Of a DNA stretch of 64,000 bases, positions 19,356 through 28,682 are shown piece by piece. A model generated the notes under the pieces. That model did not search any database, was not told the DNA's origin, and saw only the letters and a program-made list of their open reading frames with translations. The first letter of the stretch is position 1. Each line of letters opens with the position of its first letter. Origin of the DNA: Prorocentrum cordatum (lineage: Eukaryota; Sar; Dinophyceae; Prorocentrales; Prorocentraceae); the NCBI GenBank assembly GCA_963575745.1, contig CAUYUJ010017627.1, positions 472,972 to 536,971 on the forward strand. Reading direction: 5' to 3'. The translations under genes and the position numbers were made by a program.

Positions 19356-21464
19356 ATGCCGCCGAAGAAGAAGCCGCGGTGGGATGCCAGCCCGTCGCCA
19401 GAGCCCGACGCCGCCGATGGCGGCCCGCCGCTGGGCTGGGACAGCCGCGCAGACGATGGCGGGCGCGGCGGGGCCCAGGAAGCGCAGTGCGAAGCAGGAG
19501 AGCGCCTCTGTGAAATGTGGCTTCTCGGATACTGCGAGGGCAGACTCACGGCCAAAGACGCGTGCTCGTTCGCGTGGCTCGCCCACGAGTCGGGCGCGTC
19601 AGGGCCGTTCCACCGCTACATGCTCAGCCCCGACAGCGCGACGGGCAACTTCCAGAAGAAGTTGGACCGCGCCTTCAATTTCGTCAAGATGGTGGAGCCC
19701 GTGGACGTCGAGGCGCCGATGCTCCGCAGGAGGTCTCAGCGGGTCGCGGGCAGCATTCTGCTGACGCCGCCGCATGAAGCCCTCTCCGCGGAGCACTTGG
19801 CTGACCCTGAACTGGCGAACAGGCTAGATGGAGGGGTCACTGGCGGCCCCGAGTGGGCTGACGCGTACGCGCAGCACCCAGCAGTGCGCGCTGCGGGAGG
19901 TTGCCCAGTGCACCCCGTGGCGCTGTACATCGACGGGGTCCGCTACACTCGATCGATCGGCCTGGGCCGCGCCGACTCGTTCATTGGCTTCTTCGTGTAC
20001 AGTCTGATCAGCCAGAAGCGTCACCTAGTTGGGCTGGTGAAGAAATCGAAGATGTGCAAGTGCGGCTGCAAGGGCTGGTGCACGCTCTGGTGCATATTTC
20101 GGTTCTTGGCGTGGAGCTTCAGCGCCGCCATGAACGGACAGAGACCAGCGCAGAAATGGGATGGCACCGCGTTCAAGGAGGACGACCACTACGGGGCCAT
20201 GGCGCGGGATAGCCCCGCCCTCCCCTGCCGCATCGCCCTTGTTCAAATCAAGGGCGATTGGATGGAATTCTGCAGCACGCTGGGCTTCCCGAACTGGCAA
20301 ACGAAATACACGCCATGCATATTTTGCAAGGCGACTAGGGACGAGCTCTACCAGTTCTCCAGCTTGACTTCGGGGACGCATGAGTGGGGCACCTACGCCG
20401 ACGGCGCGTACGATGCGAGTTGCGCAGACTGCGAGGTGGCGGTCACCCTGGCGTCCGAAGATGATCGGGTCCACCTGTTGAGCAACTTGAAGTGGGATCC
20501 AGCCAAGACAAAAGGCCTTGGCGGTAGACTTTGCGCGGCTAATGTTCCGCGGTTCGGCTTGGAAGCTCATGACCGCCTGGAGCCGTCCGTTGAGCTCCCA
20601 GACATTGGCGCTCTGTCAACAACGCCCATACCGCCCGAGGGGCTGCGTCTGACTTTCTGGAGGCGCCACTACATCGGCAAGGCCGCCACCGACCCTGTTC
20701 TCCGCCGCAGCCCGCTCTTGTGCTCTAGCGTCATCGGCAATGTGCGAACCGTCCTGCGAATTGACACCTTGCACACATTATACCTTGGAGTGTGCCAAGT
20801 CTACGTTCAGACTGTCCTCTGGAAGCTCGTGTCCAAGAATGTGTTCAACGTCCAATGTGGGGTCGCAAAAGACAGGGTCGGCATCTGCTTCCGCCATCTA
20901 TTCAACCACCTCCAGAACTTCTACGCTGATGGGGGAGTTGACCAGTCGTATAGGCTCGCAGAGTGCACGCCCTCCATGTGGGGCGATGGCCCCGCGGGGC
21001 AGTGCCACACAAAGGCGGCCGAGGTCGGCCCCTTGATCTCGTGGGCCGTACGTCTGCTGGGTGATTATCAACTCCCTGGCGACGTGGGGGTGCATTTACG
21101 GTTGGCTGGCCAGGCTCTTCATCAGCACATGGCCATCATGAAAACCGAGCCGCAGATAATGTCGGATGAGGCAACGCAAGACCTTCTCGATACCTTCCAT
21201 CGCCACACGTCCCTGATGATTCGCGCGAGAGCCCGCTTCGTGCCAAAACACCACCTCTGGGCGCACCTTGTTCAGTGCGCAGCGGCCAACGGTAACCCAC
21301 GGTTTTACAGCACTTTTTTAGATGAGACCCTCAATGGGTTGGTCGCCACCATGGCCAAGGCTGGGCACTCCAAAACTTGGGAGCGCCGCAATTTCACGCG
21401 CCTGCAGCTTGTGCCATTGTTCAATAAGGGTAAGTATTTTGCATCTGTGCACGGCGGTGTTTGA
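19356..21464 (+). CDS. Intronless 702-residue dinoflagellate-type protein with Cys clusters
   Basis: One uninterrupted frame from ATG 19356 to TGA 21462-21464. The frame is open a little further upstream, but ATG followed by PPKKKPRW is the natural start. Visible features are a basic N-terminus, a segment VALYIDGVRYT, a cysteine cluster CKCGCKGWCTLWCIFRFLAW, a second Cys pair in TPCIFCKATRD, then DTLHTLYLGVCQVYVQ and a late PKHHLWAHLVQ. I recall this architecture as a repeated, uncharacterised family of dinoflagellate genomes. The metal-binding-like cysteines and multicopy nature would suit a transposase-derived protein (loosely like tnp2-type transposases), which is inference. No terminal inverted repeats were found. 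It sits on the same strand inside a long intron of gene B, or between two genes. Confidence 0.75.
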   Translation: MPPKKKPRWDASPSPEPDAADGGPPLGWDSRADDGGRGGAQEAQCEAGERLCEMWLLGYCEGRLTAKDACSFAWLAHESGASGPFHRYMLSPDSATGNFQKKLDRAFNFVKMVEPVDVEAPMLRRRSQRVAGSILLTPPHEALSAEHLADPELANRLDGGVTGGPEWADAYAQHPAVRAAGGCPVHPVALYIDGVRYTRSIGLGRADSFIGFFVYSLISQKRHLVGLVKKSKMCKCGCKGWCTLWCIFRFLAWSFSAAMNGQRPAQKWDGTAFKEDDHYGAMARDSPALPCRIALVQIKGDWMEFCSTLGFPNWQTKYTPCIFCKATRDELYQFSSLTSGTHEWGTYADGAYDASCADCEVAVTLASEDDRVHLLSNLKWDPAKTKGLGGRLCAANVPRFGLEAHDRLEPSVELPDIGALSTTPIPPEGLRLTFWRRHYIGKAATDPVLRRSPLLCSSVIGNVRTVLRIDTLHTLYLGVCQVYVQTVLWKLVSKNVFNVQCGVAKDRVGICFRHLFNHLQNFYADGGVDQSYRLAECTPSMWGDGPAGQCHTKAAEVGPLISWAVRLLGDYQLPGDVGVHLRLAGQALHQHMAIMKTEPQIMSDEATQDLLDTFHRHTSLMIRARARFVPKHHLWAHLVQCAAANGNPRFYSTFLDETLNGLVATMAKAGHSKTWERRNFTRLQLVPLFNKGKYFASVHGGV

Positions 21465-22155
21465 ACCGAGGTTCCCCCGCGGGCGGAAAGGGAAGTCCAG
21501 ATGTGGTGGCGCACCCGCACTTAACATGTATATGTATGTGTATATAAACATATATACATATATAAGATTACAACGTATAATCTCACACATATGCATCACG
21601 TTTATCTGCTCGGCCCTTGAACGGAGCCCGAGTCAGGCCGCAGCCTGCGGGGAGAGAACCCAAGCCAACGATGCACAGCCCAGGGACCGATAATGTTCTA
21701 GCCCGTGGCGTGCACACCGCGCCACGTATGCGTCTGGTAAAAAGATAAAGAACATCAGCAGAGTCGATTCCTGCGTCCCCGCTGGTCTCCATGATCTCGA
21801 GATCCTTGGGAGGACAGCAACGCCGTTCGCACCCCGCTACATGCCGCCCCGCCCTCTTGTGCTCATCAGCTGGGCCCGAGCCAGCTTTTTGGGGGAAGTG
21901 GTCTGCGCGCGATGACGGGGAAGCGCAGGCGTGACCCCACGCCGATCCCAGCTGACCTCAAGAGACAGGCGGGGGTCATAACGTACACCAGACGGGGCTA
22001 GAACGATAATGTCAGTTCGAGGGCGCTCCAGTTTCAGAGCGCTCCGGAACACTCTGAATAGGCCGCGGCGCCCGAAACATCCTCCAGAACCGTCGGATCT
22101 CAGAGATTCTCGATTGGAGTTAATAGCCCTGTTCGCGCCCCGCGCGCCCGACGAG
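21465..22155. other. Non-coding stretch 3' of the 702-residue ORF
   Basis: Contains a short TA-rich tract (about 21525-21565) and GC-rich unique DNA; no supported gene. Confidence 0.5.
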
Positions 22156-22242
22156 GCTGGCCCAGTGGGTGCGTGCAAGTTTCTACGCAACGAGTTCAAG
22201 AAGATGTTCCCGAACCAGACGTTCGACCGACGTACACCGCAG
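22156..22242 (+). CDS. Gene B exon 21 (KFLRNEFKKMFPNQTFDRRT)
   Basis: Acceptor ACGAG|G at 22155; 29 codons in phase 0 ending CAG before GACGCG (possible GA donor). KFLRNEFKKMFPNQTFDRRT is globular in composition and joins exon 22 in phase. Confidence 0.4.
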
Positions 22243-22594
22243 GACGCGAGGGAAGGGCATGATAGGCACACAGACGGTGCTGCTAGCCTGGACCCAGGCC
22301 ACACCCCCGATCTATATTCATAAACCGTGATGCCCGACCGTCATTTCATTCGTGTGCTGTGCCTCAGCCCTCCGCATCTAGGCGGCGAGCGATGGGGGGA
22401 AATGAAAAGGTGCGGGCCTTCTCAGAATCCTCGGGAGTCCACAGGCCGTCTGAGAAATATTCCAAGCCTTCCCAAAAACGCAAACAACTCCCGAGGGCTT
22501 CTGAGAAGTCCCACCGCCTTCTGAGAAGACCTTTTCCTTCTCGCTTCCCCCCCTCACTCGCCGACCCTCCTCTTCCCCGCCGTCGGTGGCGCAG

Positions 22595-22716
22595 GAGTGG
22601 ATGAACCGCGTGATGAAAGGGGTCGGCGAGTTCAAGCACAACATCGTTGAGGACTTGGACTTCCTTGAGGTCTTCAGCGGACACGGCGGCGCGAGTGCAG
22701 CGGTGCGGAAGGCCAG
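22595..22716 (+). CDS. Gene B exon 22, methyltransferase-like motif I (DFLEVFSGHGGASAAVRKA)
   Basis: Acceptor GCGCAG|G at 22594. The exon encodes a helix and then LDFLEVFSGHGGASAAVRKA, the start of the EVFSG family that is abundant in dinoflagellates. It resembles motif I of class I SAM-dependent methyltransferases (FxGxGG, as in cytosine-C5 enzymes), where the glycine loop would bind S-adenosylmethionine. The next exon supplies the acidic residue expected at the end of strand 2. The product is probably a SAM-binding or methyltransferase-like protein; substrate unknown. Confidence 0.6.
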
Positions 22717-22801
22717 GGGTCGGTGACGATGACGACGGCGGAGCAAACGATAACTGTGCCGATGGAGGGAGCAGGAGAGGGGGGAAGGATAATGATGGTG
22801 A

Positions 22802-22804
<3 letters not shown>

Positions 22805-22852
<48 letters not shown>

Positions 22853-23015
22853 CGACGATCGAAAAGAGAAGGATGGAGTGAATGGAGGATGCCGTGGAAG
22901 ATAGGAGGGCTAGGAGGAGGAGGAGAAGGAGGAGGACTAGGAGGAGGAGGAGGAGGACTAGGAGGAGGACTAGGAGAAGGAGGAGGAGGAGGAGGAGGAG
23001 GAGGAGGAGGGAGGG
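22805..23015. repeat. (GAC)n and (GGA)n tracts
   Basis: GAC triplets at about 22805-22855 and GGA triplets at about 22910-23015 in the intron between exons 22 and 23. Confidence 0.85.
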
Positions 23016-23123
23016 CGAGGGGGAGGATAGTGTTGCCATCTGCGCGGGAGTAGTCGAAGGATGACGATGCGTACTGGAAGGTGGGAGTGAGATGAGGAGA
23101 GCTCGCGACCCAGCCCCGCGGAG

Positions 23124-23185
23124 GCGGGCTTCAAGGCGCAGGAGATCGACGTGCTCCGTGACCCCGACGAGGACGTGTGCACCCC
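23124..23185 (+). CDS. Gene B exon 23, motif II region (GFKAQEIDVLRDPDEDVCT)
   Basis: Acceptor GGAG|G at 23123. GFKAQEIDVLRDPDEDVCT follows directly from the glycine-loop exon. In the family this position carries the acidic residue after strand 2 (EIDV), which contacts the SAM ribose. The right boundary is approximate. Confidence 0.5.
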
Positions 23186-23253
23186 ACTAGGCCTTTGGAG
23201 CCTAGGATCCCGCTGTTTTTTTGAGTGGATGGGTGGGATGCCTCAATCTCAAT

Positions 23254-23337
23254 CGAGCCTGGCCGTTCTGAAACCTCGTCCTCCATCCCCGTCGATCGAG
23301 CCTGACCGTTCTGAAACCTCGTCCTCCATCCCCGTCC
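23254..23337. repeat. 43-bp tandem duplication
   Basis: Two near-identical units containing GTTCTGAAACCTCGTCCTCC in the intron after exon 23. Confidence 0.7.
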
Positions 23338-23581
23338 CTGGGGTGTACGAGCTAACCTCGCAACCCTTCCTCTGGAGCTCAGCCCTTCCCGCCATCCCAT
23401 GCCCATGCAACCGACCGCTTTGGGTTCGGAAGAGGCTCGCTGTTCCGGTGGTTGTCCTCCAGCCATCCTCGTTCCCCGTGGCGCTGTTGGTGCCGACCAA
23501 AAGTGCTTCGTTCCTTAGTTAGCGTTCCTTGATGCAGCAACTTTCCCGTATATAGAGTTCGCTGAACAATGATGCTTCCAG

Positions 23582-23656
23582 GGTTGATGGTGTGCCGCGT
23601 CAAGACAGGAGGTGTGCTGTGGATCAACCCGCCTCATGACTCGTGGATGATGGGAG
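23582..23656 (+). CDS. Gene B exon 24, motif IV region with PPHDSW
   Basis: Acceptor TTCCAG|G at 23581 and donor GTGACA at 23657. It encodes CRVKTGGVLWINPPHDSWMM. In the family the equivalent stretch is GG-(L/I)-LW...PPC-x-W; here His takes the place of the Cys that would be the nucleophile in a cytosine-C5 methyltransferase. It ends in phase 1 and matches exon 25 exactly. Confidence 0.6.
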
Positions 23657-23869
23657 GTGACATGGAATGGAATCGTCAACTTGTTATCCCTTACTCCCTC
23701 CCGTTCCCTCTCCCTGATCTCTCTCTCTCTCTCTCTTTCCTTGCATCTCTCATTCTCTTTATCGCCTCTCGCTCTCTATTCCCCCTCGCACGCTACGCCG
23801 ACCTACATTTGCAGGGGCGCAGCGAGAGCTACCACTCCCCCAGGAGGATGTGGATGACGAGGGGGATAT

Positions 23870-24064
23870 ATAACGACGAACGAACAACACACATACATAG
23901 GAGGATCGGCGGGCGGAGGATTGGCTGGGTGCGGGTTGTCGGACCGCGGGGAAACCCCCGTTCGAGCGGGGACCTGCATCCGACAGCACGCACCCCCTCC
24001 CCCCCGTCCCACCAATGGGCACGGGTGTGTGTGTGTGTGTGCGTTGTTCGTTCGTCACTATAGA
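23870..24064. repeat. Foldback element in the intron
   Basis: Outer arms near 23871-23891 (TAACGACGAACGAACAAC) and 24041-24061 (GTTGTTCGTTCGTCACTA). Inner arms GGGTGCGGGTTGTCGGA and TCCGACAGCACGCACCCC. Total span about 195 bp. Confidence 0.7.
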
Positions 24065-24131
24065 ACGAGAGGTCCGAGAGGGATGAGGTGAAGATGAGGC
24101 GAGGACGGAGACAGTGACCCCGTCGCCGAAG

Positions 24132-24217
24132 GTGACACCACTCGCTCGAAGGACATCTTGGGTGACTTGACCAAGCAAGACGTGGTCGATGGCAACTACG
24201 TGGTAGAGATGGCGGAG
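24132..24217 (+). CDS. Gene B exon 25 (TTRSKDILGDLTKQDVVDGN)
   Basis: Acceptor CGAAG|G at 24131. The codon split over exons 24/25 reads through in phase to give GGDTTRSKDILGDLTKQDVV, then DGNYVVEMAE. This corresponds to the RG-T-xRS...PLGD...VRxAN segment after motif IV in the dinoflagellate family. A likely GC donor (GCTCTG) follows. Confidence 0.55.
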
Positions 24218-25301
24218 GCTCTGAGCGTGACGTGCAACGATTGGCATCCTCGACACGTCTGTGCTGTCCCGTTTCGTCATGCACCCGAATCAGGATATGG
24301 GAATCAGAGCGAGCAGGGATGGGGAGGGGCTGGCAAGGGGTAGGGGTGAAGGATGGGAGGAGGAACGAGAGAGAAGACAGGAGGAGGGGAAGATACTTAC
24401 ACACGTGAGCGAGAGAGAGAGAGAGAGTTAGCACGAGATGAGAGTAGCGTCAACGCCGAAACCGACCCCACACCACAATCGGGGGAGGATCCTCGCCCAT
24501 CCGTCGCGTGGTTCCATGGATCGTGAAAGGGGGAAAGGGAAGGGGAGACGAAGGAGGAACAGGAGGAGGAGGAGGAGAAAGAGGATGATGCGATTGATGA
24601 TGAGGGCGGTGAAGATCAATGATGTCATGACCGAAGGTGACAAGCCGTAAGATGACGAGGATGGGATGGGTCGCAAGGGAAGGTCGGGAAGATACCCCCA
24701 GATCTGACAGCCGAGATCCGCAGCCCAGATCCGACGGCTCCACTACAGTGGAGACCCATGCCAAGAAATACCTTGCTTGCTTCCAGGGTGCCCTGGGTGT
24801 ATTGGGTTTCGCTGGATTTGCTATGGAAAGCGTGACGCTTCCGCGCCAATAGACGTCCTGGAGTCTCAAGGTTGGGTTTCTTGTTGGAGGTTTCTTGCGC
24901 TCGAGCCCCTACTGTACAGGTGGCACGAATGTTCAAAATAACATTCGCTTTGGAGGGGTACTCTATGAAGCTCTTCGCCGTTTCCCCCCACCAACCCCCT
25001 CCACACCTTGGGATGTTTACTCCAGATTTCGTAATAAAAGGGATGGGGTCTGGACCCTCCAAGACAAGCCATTTCAGACCCCCCCCGTGGGAGAACCCTC
25101 CAAAACATCGTCCCCAGACCCCCCCAGGCCCTCCAAGATAGCCTGGAGGAGACCCCCCCCCGAAATGACACCCCCCTCCCTTTATTGCGAAATCTGGAGT
25201 ATCGTTTTCGGTATAACCTCTGGGCCTTTGGCCTTCGAAGGGCCGCGTGCTATACTGATGCGCGTGTGGCCCTGTGTCACGGTGGGTTCGCTCAAGCCCA
25301 G
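24218..25301. other. Intron-like stretch, possibly hiding another exon
   Basis: Contains GA (24408-24428) and GGA (about 24555-24590) tracts and C-rich runs. The family predicts a motif VI exon (E-x-P) between exons 25 and 26; none could be chosen with confidence. The stretch at about 24760-24850 is a weak candidate. Confidence 0.4.
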
Positions 25302-25351
25302 GTGAAGTTGCGCAAATACCTCAAGCTGATGGACGTCTACGGTTGGCTCGG
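25302..25351 (+). CDS. Gene B exon 26 (VKLRKYLKLMDVYGWLG)
   Basis: Acceptor CCCAG|G at 25301. VKLRKYLKLMDVYGWLGG fits the family's segment after motif VI (PPLxKYLxL...Y). The right edge is uncertain. Confidence 0.45.
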
Positions 25352-25627
25352 AGGCGATTCGATTTCTTTGCCGTCATGCTTGATCTCAGCAATGGAATTG
25401 AGTTTCGAGGGATCTCTCGATCGTGTCCAGCCTTTGTTTCGGCCTCGCTGCTAATCCCCGTGGCCGACGCCGCGCCCATCCCCTGCTGCCCCTTTTTCCC
25501 TCCCTCCCCTCTCGCCCCCTCTCCCCTCCATCCCCTCCCGCCTCCGGTAACCCGCCCTCTCCCCTCCATCACCTCCCACATCTGGTAGCCCGCGCGTTAT
25601 CGCCCGCGTTGCAGTCGCGTGCTCCAG

Positions 25628-25729
25628 GTGAGGAGATCCCGCGGACGTTGCCTACGCGACTGACGACGTCCCCAGAGATCCATGACCTGGTCAAGATCTA
25701 CTTCCAGAAGCCCAAGGCGCACAAGCGGC
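25628..25729 (+). CDS. Gene B exon 27 (PTRLTTSPEIHDLVKIYFQK)
   Basis: Acceptor CTCCAG|G at 25627. PRTLPTRLTTSPEIHDLVKI then YFQKPKAHKRL corresponds to the KPTRL(Y/M) segment of the family, near where target-recognition parts sit in cytosine-C5 enzymes (inference). Confidence 0.5.
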
Positions 25730-25930
25730 TTGGGGGGGGAGGAGGACAGATGAAGAGGAGGAGCAGGAGGAGGAGCAGATGCAGCAGACATCGGGCAACA
25801 GGGTTCGACCTAAACACGTTCTTTCGTTGTGGCTTCGTTTTGTTATTCGTTTTGCTCTACCTGTTGTCCTGTGCCCCCCTGCCAAAACGAAAAACAAATC
25901 ACAGCCGAAGTCCAGCAAAACAGTGTTTAG

Positions 25931-26094
25931 GTCAAGCCCTGTCGGGCAACGTTTGGATTCGAGAGGCGCCGCTGAAGCCGAAACCCATGGCCGTGTCCAC
26001 TTGCCACTATCCGAGGTTCACCACGCAAAACCACAAACACGCCAGCCTCTGGCAGAAGGCGTACTTTATCAGAGAGCACCAGCGATACATGATG
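25931..26094 (+). CDS. Gene B exon 28 (HASLWQKAYFIREHQRYMM)
   Basis: Acceptor TTTAG|G at 25930 and donor GTGCGT at 26095. It encodes MAVSTCHYPRFTTQNHKHAS then LWQKAYFIREHQRYMM, with many His and aromatic residues. Composition and splice sites are both good. Confidence 0.55.
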
Positions 26095-26524
26095 GTGCGT
26101 AGCCAGGCGATATCGGATGCGAACGTAGCCCCCCCTTCTAACAACGATCCCCGTCTCTATATACACTTTATCCTCCGCTATCCCTCCGACTCTCCTGTTG
26201 TTAGCTCGTTTCCGCTCTCAGGTGGGGGATTCAGAGTTCGAGGGCGAGGAGGCTGAGTTTACAATGACAAAGGTTGCTGGCCACTGGGTCCAAGGTGGCA
26301 CGGGTAATAATGAGTAATCGTGCTGAATCGGCAATTCTGGAGATCGAGCTGAGGAAGCGGAGGACTCCTCCTCCTCCTCCTCCCCCTCCTCCTCCTCATT
26401 CTCCTCATCCTACTCCTCCTCCTCCTGTCGGGGATTTGGGAGGGGGCTGAAGGTTCAGGACGTAGCTGCATGTAGGGACTTCGAACGAGAGGCGGGCTCG
26501 TGCTGCCCAGGTTCGGGTGCTAAG

Positions 26525-26635
26525 GAGCCCCTGAAGCACTACACGCCGACCATGTGCGCGGCGATCGCAGACATCGTGTCCTTTGCGAAGGAGATCAAGG
26601 TTGTGCCAGTGGTCAACGTGCCCGATGAAATATGA
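26525..26635 (+). CDS. Gene B terminal exon 29 (LKHYTPTMCAAIADIVSFAK)
   Basis: Acceptor CTAAG|G at 26524; open to TGA 26633-26635. EPLKHYTPTMCAAIADIVSF matches the family's closing LKxTQxYPxxFxxAI helix. It ends KEIKVVPVVNVPDEI. A stop right after the expected C-terminal helix supports this as the gene end. Confidence 0.6.
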   Translation, partial: EPLKHYTPTMCAAIADIVSFAKEIKVVPVVNVPDEI

Positions 26636-27385
26636 GCGCGGCCCACCATGGGCCGCCGCGCACGTGGGATCGCTGCGCATGGGAGCAGTGCGCTGCGCAA
26701 GAGAGGGGAGAAATGATAAGGGATGATATCGAGGATGATGGGTTATCGTTCCCCTCCCCTACCATTCCCCTCTCCTCCCCGTCCTCTAGGTCCCCCACAT
26801 GGCGCGAAGATAACCGTGCATCGCGCATCGCGGCCTGGACAGGAGACGCGCCCGTCTCAGGAGCGACAGCGCGAGGGCGCGAAGATCTTCGCACGCGATT
26901 CGCGAACTTGGGTGACCTAGGCCCTACGGGGCTTATATAGGACCTGGGTCCTACAAGGAGGTGGCTGGAGCATGCAAGTAGGTGATCTGGGTCCTACAGT
27001 CGGCCCTGATTAGTAGGGGTCCCCTTAGGTACCCTTGTGTCCTGTGCCTCGCGACCCATGCCTCCTACATCCCCCATGGCAAACATGGCCTTCGGCAGGC
27101 TCTTGTACCCTCTCGCGTGTCCTGCCCAATCAAGGCCGACAGTATACAGTCGGGGCGCTGGACAAGGAACCCTTTTCGTTGGGGAGGGGCTCCGTGTTCC
27201 TTAATTGTTTCGCAGCTTGCCTTAGGTTGTCCTGTGGTCTTCGATGGGGGATCGAAGTTTAACTCATGAAAAAAAAGGGGCCCCATTCCTGAATTAAGGG
27301 TCCTTAGGTCAACGCCCCGACTGTACTATCCTTACAGTCCGTAGCCAGTTGACCAAGTTTCGGCCACCAGACCATGGGCTGCGGC
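26636..27385. other. Intergenic with a MITE-like inverted repeat
   Basis: Holds GACCTGGGTCCTAC-type short repeats (about 26907-26998) and an imperfect inverted repeat (27133-27335). No supported gene. Confidence 0.5.
27133..27335. repeat. MITE-like imperfect inverted repeat
   Basis: Left arm contains TACAGTCGGGGCG (27140-27152) and right arm CGCCCCGACTGTA (27313-27325), with partial complementarity extending to about 30 bp. Confidence 0.6.
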
Positions 27386-27389
27386 ACAG

Positions 27390-27720
27390 CAGCATTGCGA
27401 CGCAGGCGAAGAAGAACGGCTGGTTCGTCTTCCTGGGCACTGCGATGCCAGTGAACGGCTGGTACGTCATATCCTGGGCACTGCAACGCAGGTGAACGGA
27501 ACGGCTGTTTCGTCATATCCTGGGCACTGCGATGCGACGCCAGAGGTGAACGGCTGTTTCGTCATATCCTGGGCGCTGCAGGTGAGGAACGGCTGGTTCG
27601 TCATATCCTGGGCGCTGCGATGCAACGCCAGAGGTGACATGATGTTTCGTCATGTCCTGGGCACTGCGATGCAGGTGAGGAACGGCTGTTTCTTGAATTC
27701 ATATCCTGGGCCACTGAGGA
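27390..27720. repeat. 50-65-bp tandem repeat (GTTTCGTCATATCCTGGGCA)
   Basis: About six units of GAACGGCTG(G/T)TTCGTCATATCC-type sequence with variable spacing. The short open frame across it is a repeat by-product. Confidence 0.75.
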
Positions 27721-27774
27721 TGACGAGGGTGATGAGGATAATATGGAGGTGATGCGGTGCGTCAAGACGCTGTG

Positions 27775-28340
27775 GACGAGGAGGAGGAGGAGCAGGAGGA
27801 GAAGGAGGATGAGGAGGCTCCAGCCTCGTTTAAATTTGCGGGATCTGTTTTTCCATGCGTATCCGTTCGGCCGCCCTCGTGGCCGCGGTATCGCATTCCA
27901 GTCCGCACCCTCATGAGGCGTCGGAGATGGTAGGGAGCAGGAGGGGGAGGAGGAGGAGGAGGAGGAGGAGGAGGAGGAGGAGAAGGAGGAGGAGGAGCAG
28001 GAGGAGGAAGAGGAGGAAGAGGAGGAGGACGAGGAGGACCACTCCAGCCTCGTTTACATTTGCGGGATCTGTTTTTCCATGCGTATCTGTCGGCCGCCCT
28101 CGCGGCCGCGGTATCGCATTCCAGCCCGCGCCCTCATGAGGCGTCGGAGATGGTAGGGAGCAAGAGGCTCCGGAGGAGGAGGAGGAGGAAGAGGAGGAAG
28201 AGGAGGAGGAGGACGAGGAGGAGGAGCAGAAGGACCACTCCAGCCTCGTTTAACTCGCGGGATCTGGATTTTCCATGTTGTTCCGATCGGCCGCCCTCGC
28301 GAGCGGCCGCGGCATCGCATGCCAGCCCGCGCCCCAATCC
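27775..28340. repeat. Three copies of a ~130-bp unit separated by GGA tracts
   Basis: Units begin CTCCAGCCTCGTTTA, contain GGGATCTG and CGCGGTATCGCATTCCAG, and end GGCGTCGGAGATGGTAGGGA (third copy shorter). (GGA)n blocks lie between them. Long minus-strand frames here are shadows. Confidence 0.8.
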
Positions 28341-28595
28341 CAGAGTGGTGCGGTGGAGGAGGGGGAGTATAGGGATGACATGGGAGAGATGAGGGTAGTC
28401 GTGCATGCAGCTGGCCTGCTGCCCCGCGGAGCCGACAGGCTCCTCTTTCTCCACTCGCCCCCTCTTCCACCACACCCTTCCCCAAATCTGCCCATCCACC
28501 CCCATCGGGCCAGGCAGCAAAAACATATAACACATCTCCGAAATTCTTAAACCACATCCTAATCTCATTCCCTCCTGCAACAACCCCAACCGCAG

Positions 28596-28682
28596 GAGCT
28601 TTGCTTACTGCAGCCGCAGCAGCTGTGGTACATGTGCCGGGACGCCCACGATCGTATTTGGAGTGCCATGTCTGGGCCCTAA
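28596..28682 (+). CDS. Candidate terminal exon (LWYMCRDAHDRIWSAMSGP)
   Basis: Acceptor CCGCAG|G at 28595; 28 codons to TAA 28680-28682. QLWYMCRDAHDRIWSAMSGP has aromatic and charged residues unlike the surrounding repeats. No partner exon was found with confidence. Confidence 0.35.
   Translation, partial: ELCLLQPQQLWYMCRDAHDRIWSAMSGP

Noticed and set aside
27390-27720. CRISPR-like repeats of GTTTCGTCATATCC
   Set aside because: Spacing is irregular and made of related sequence; it is a minisatellite.
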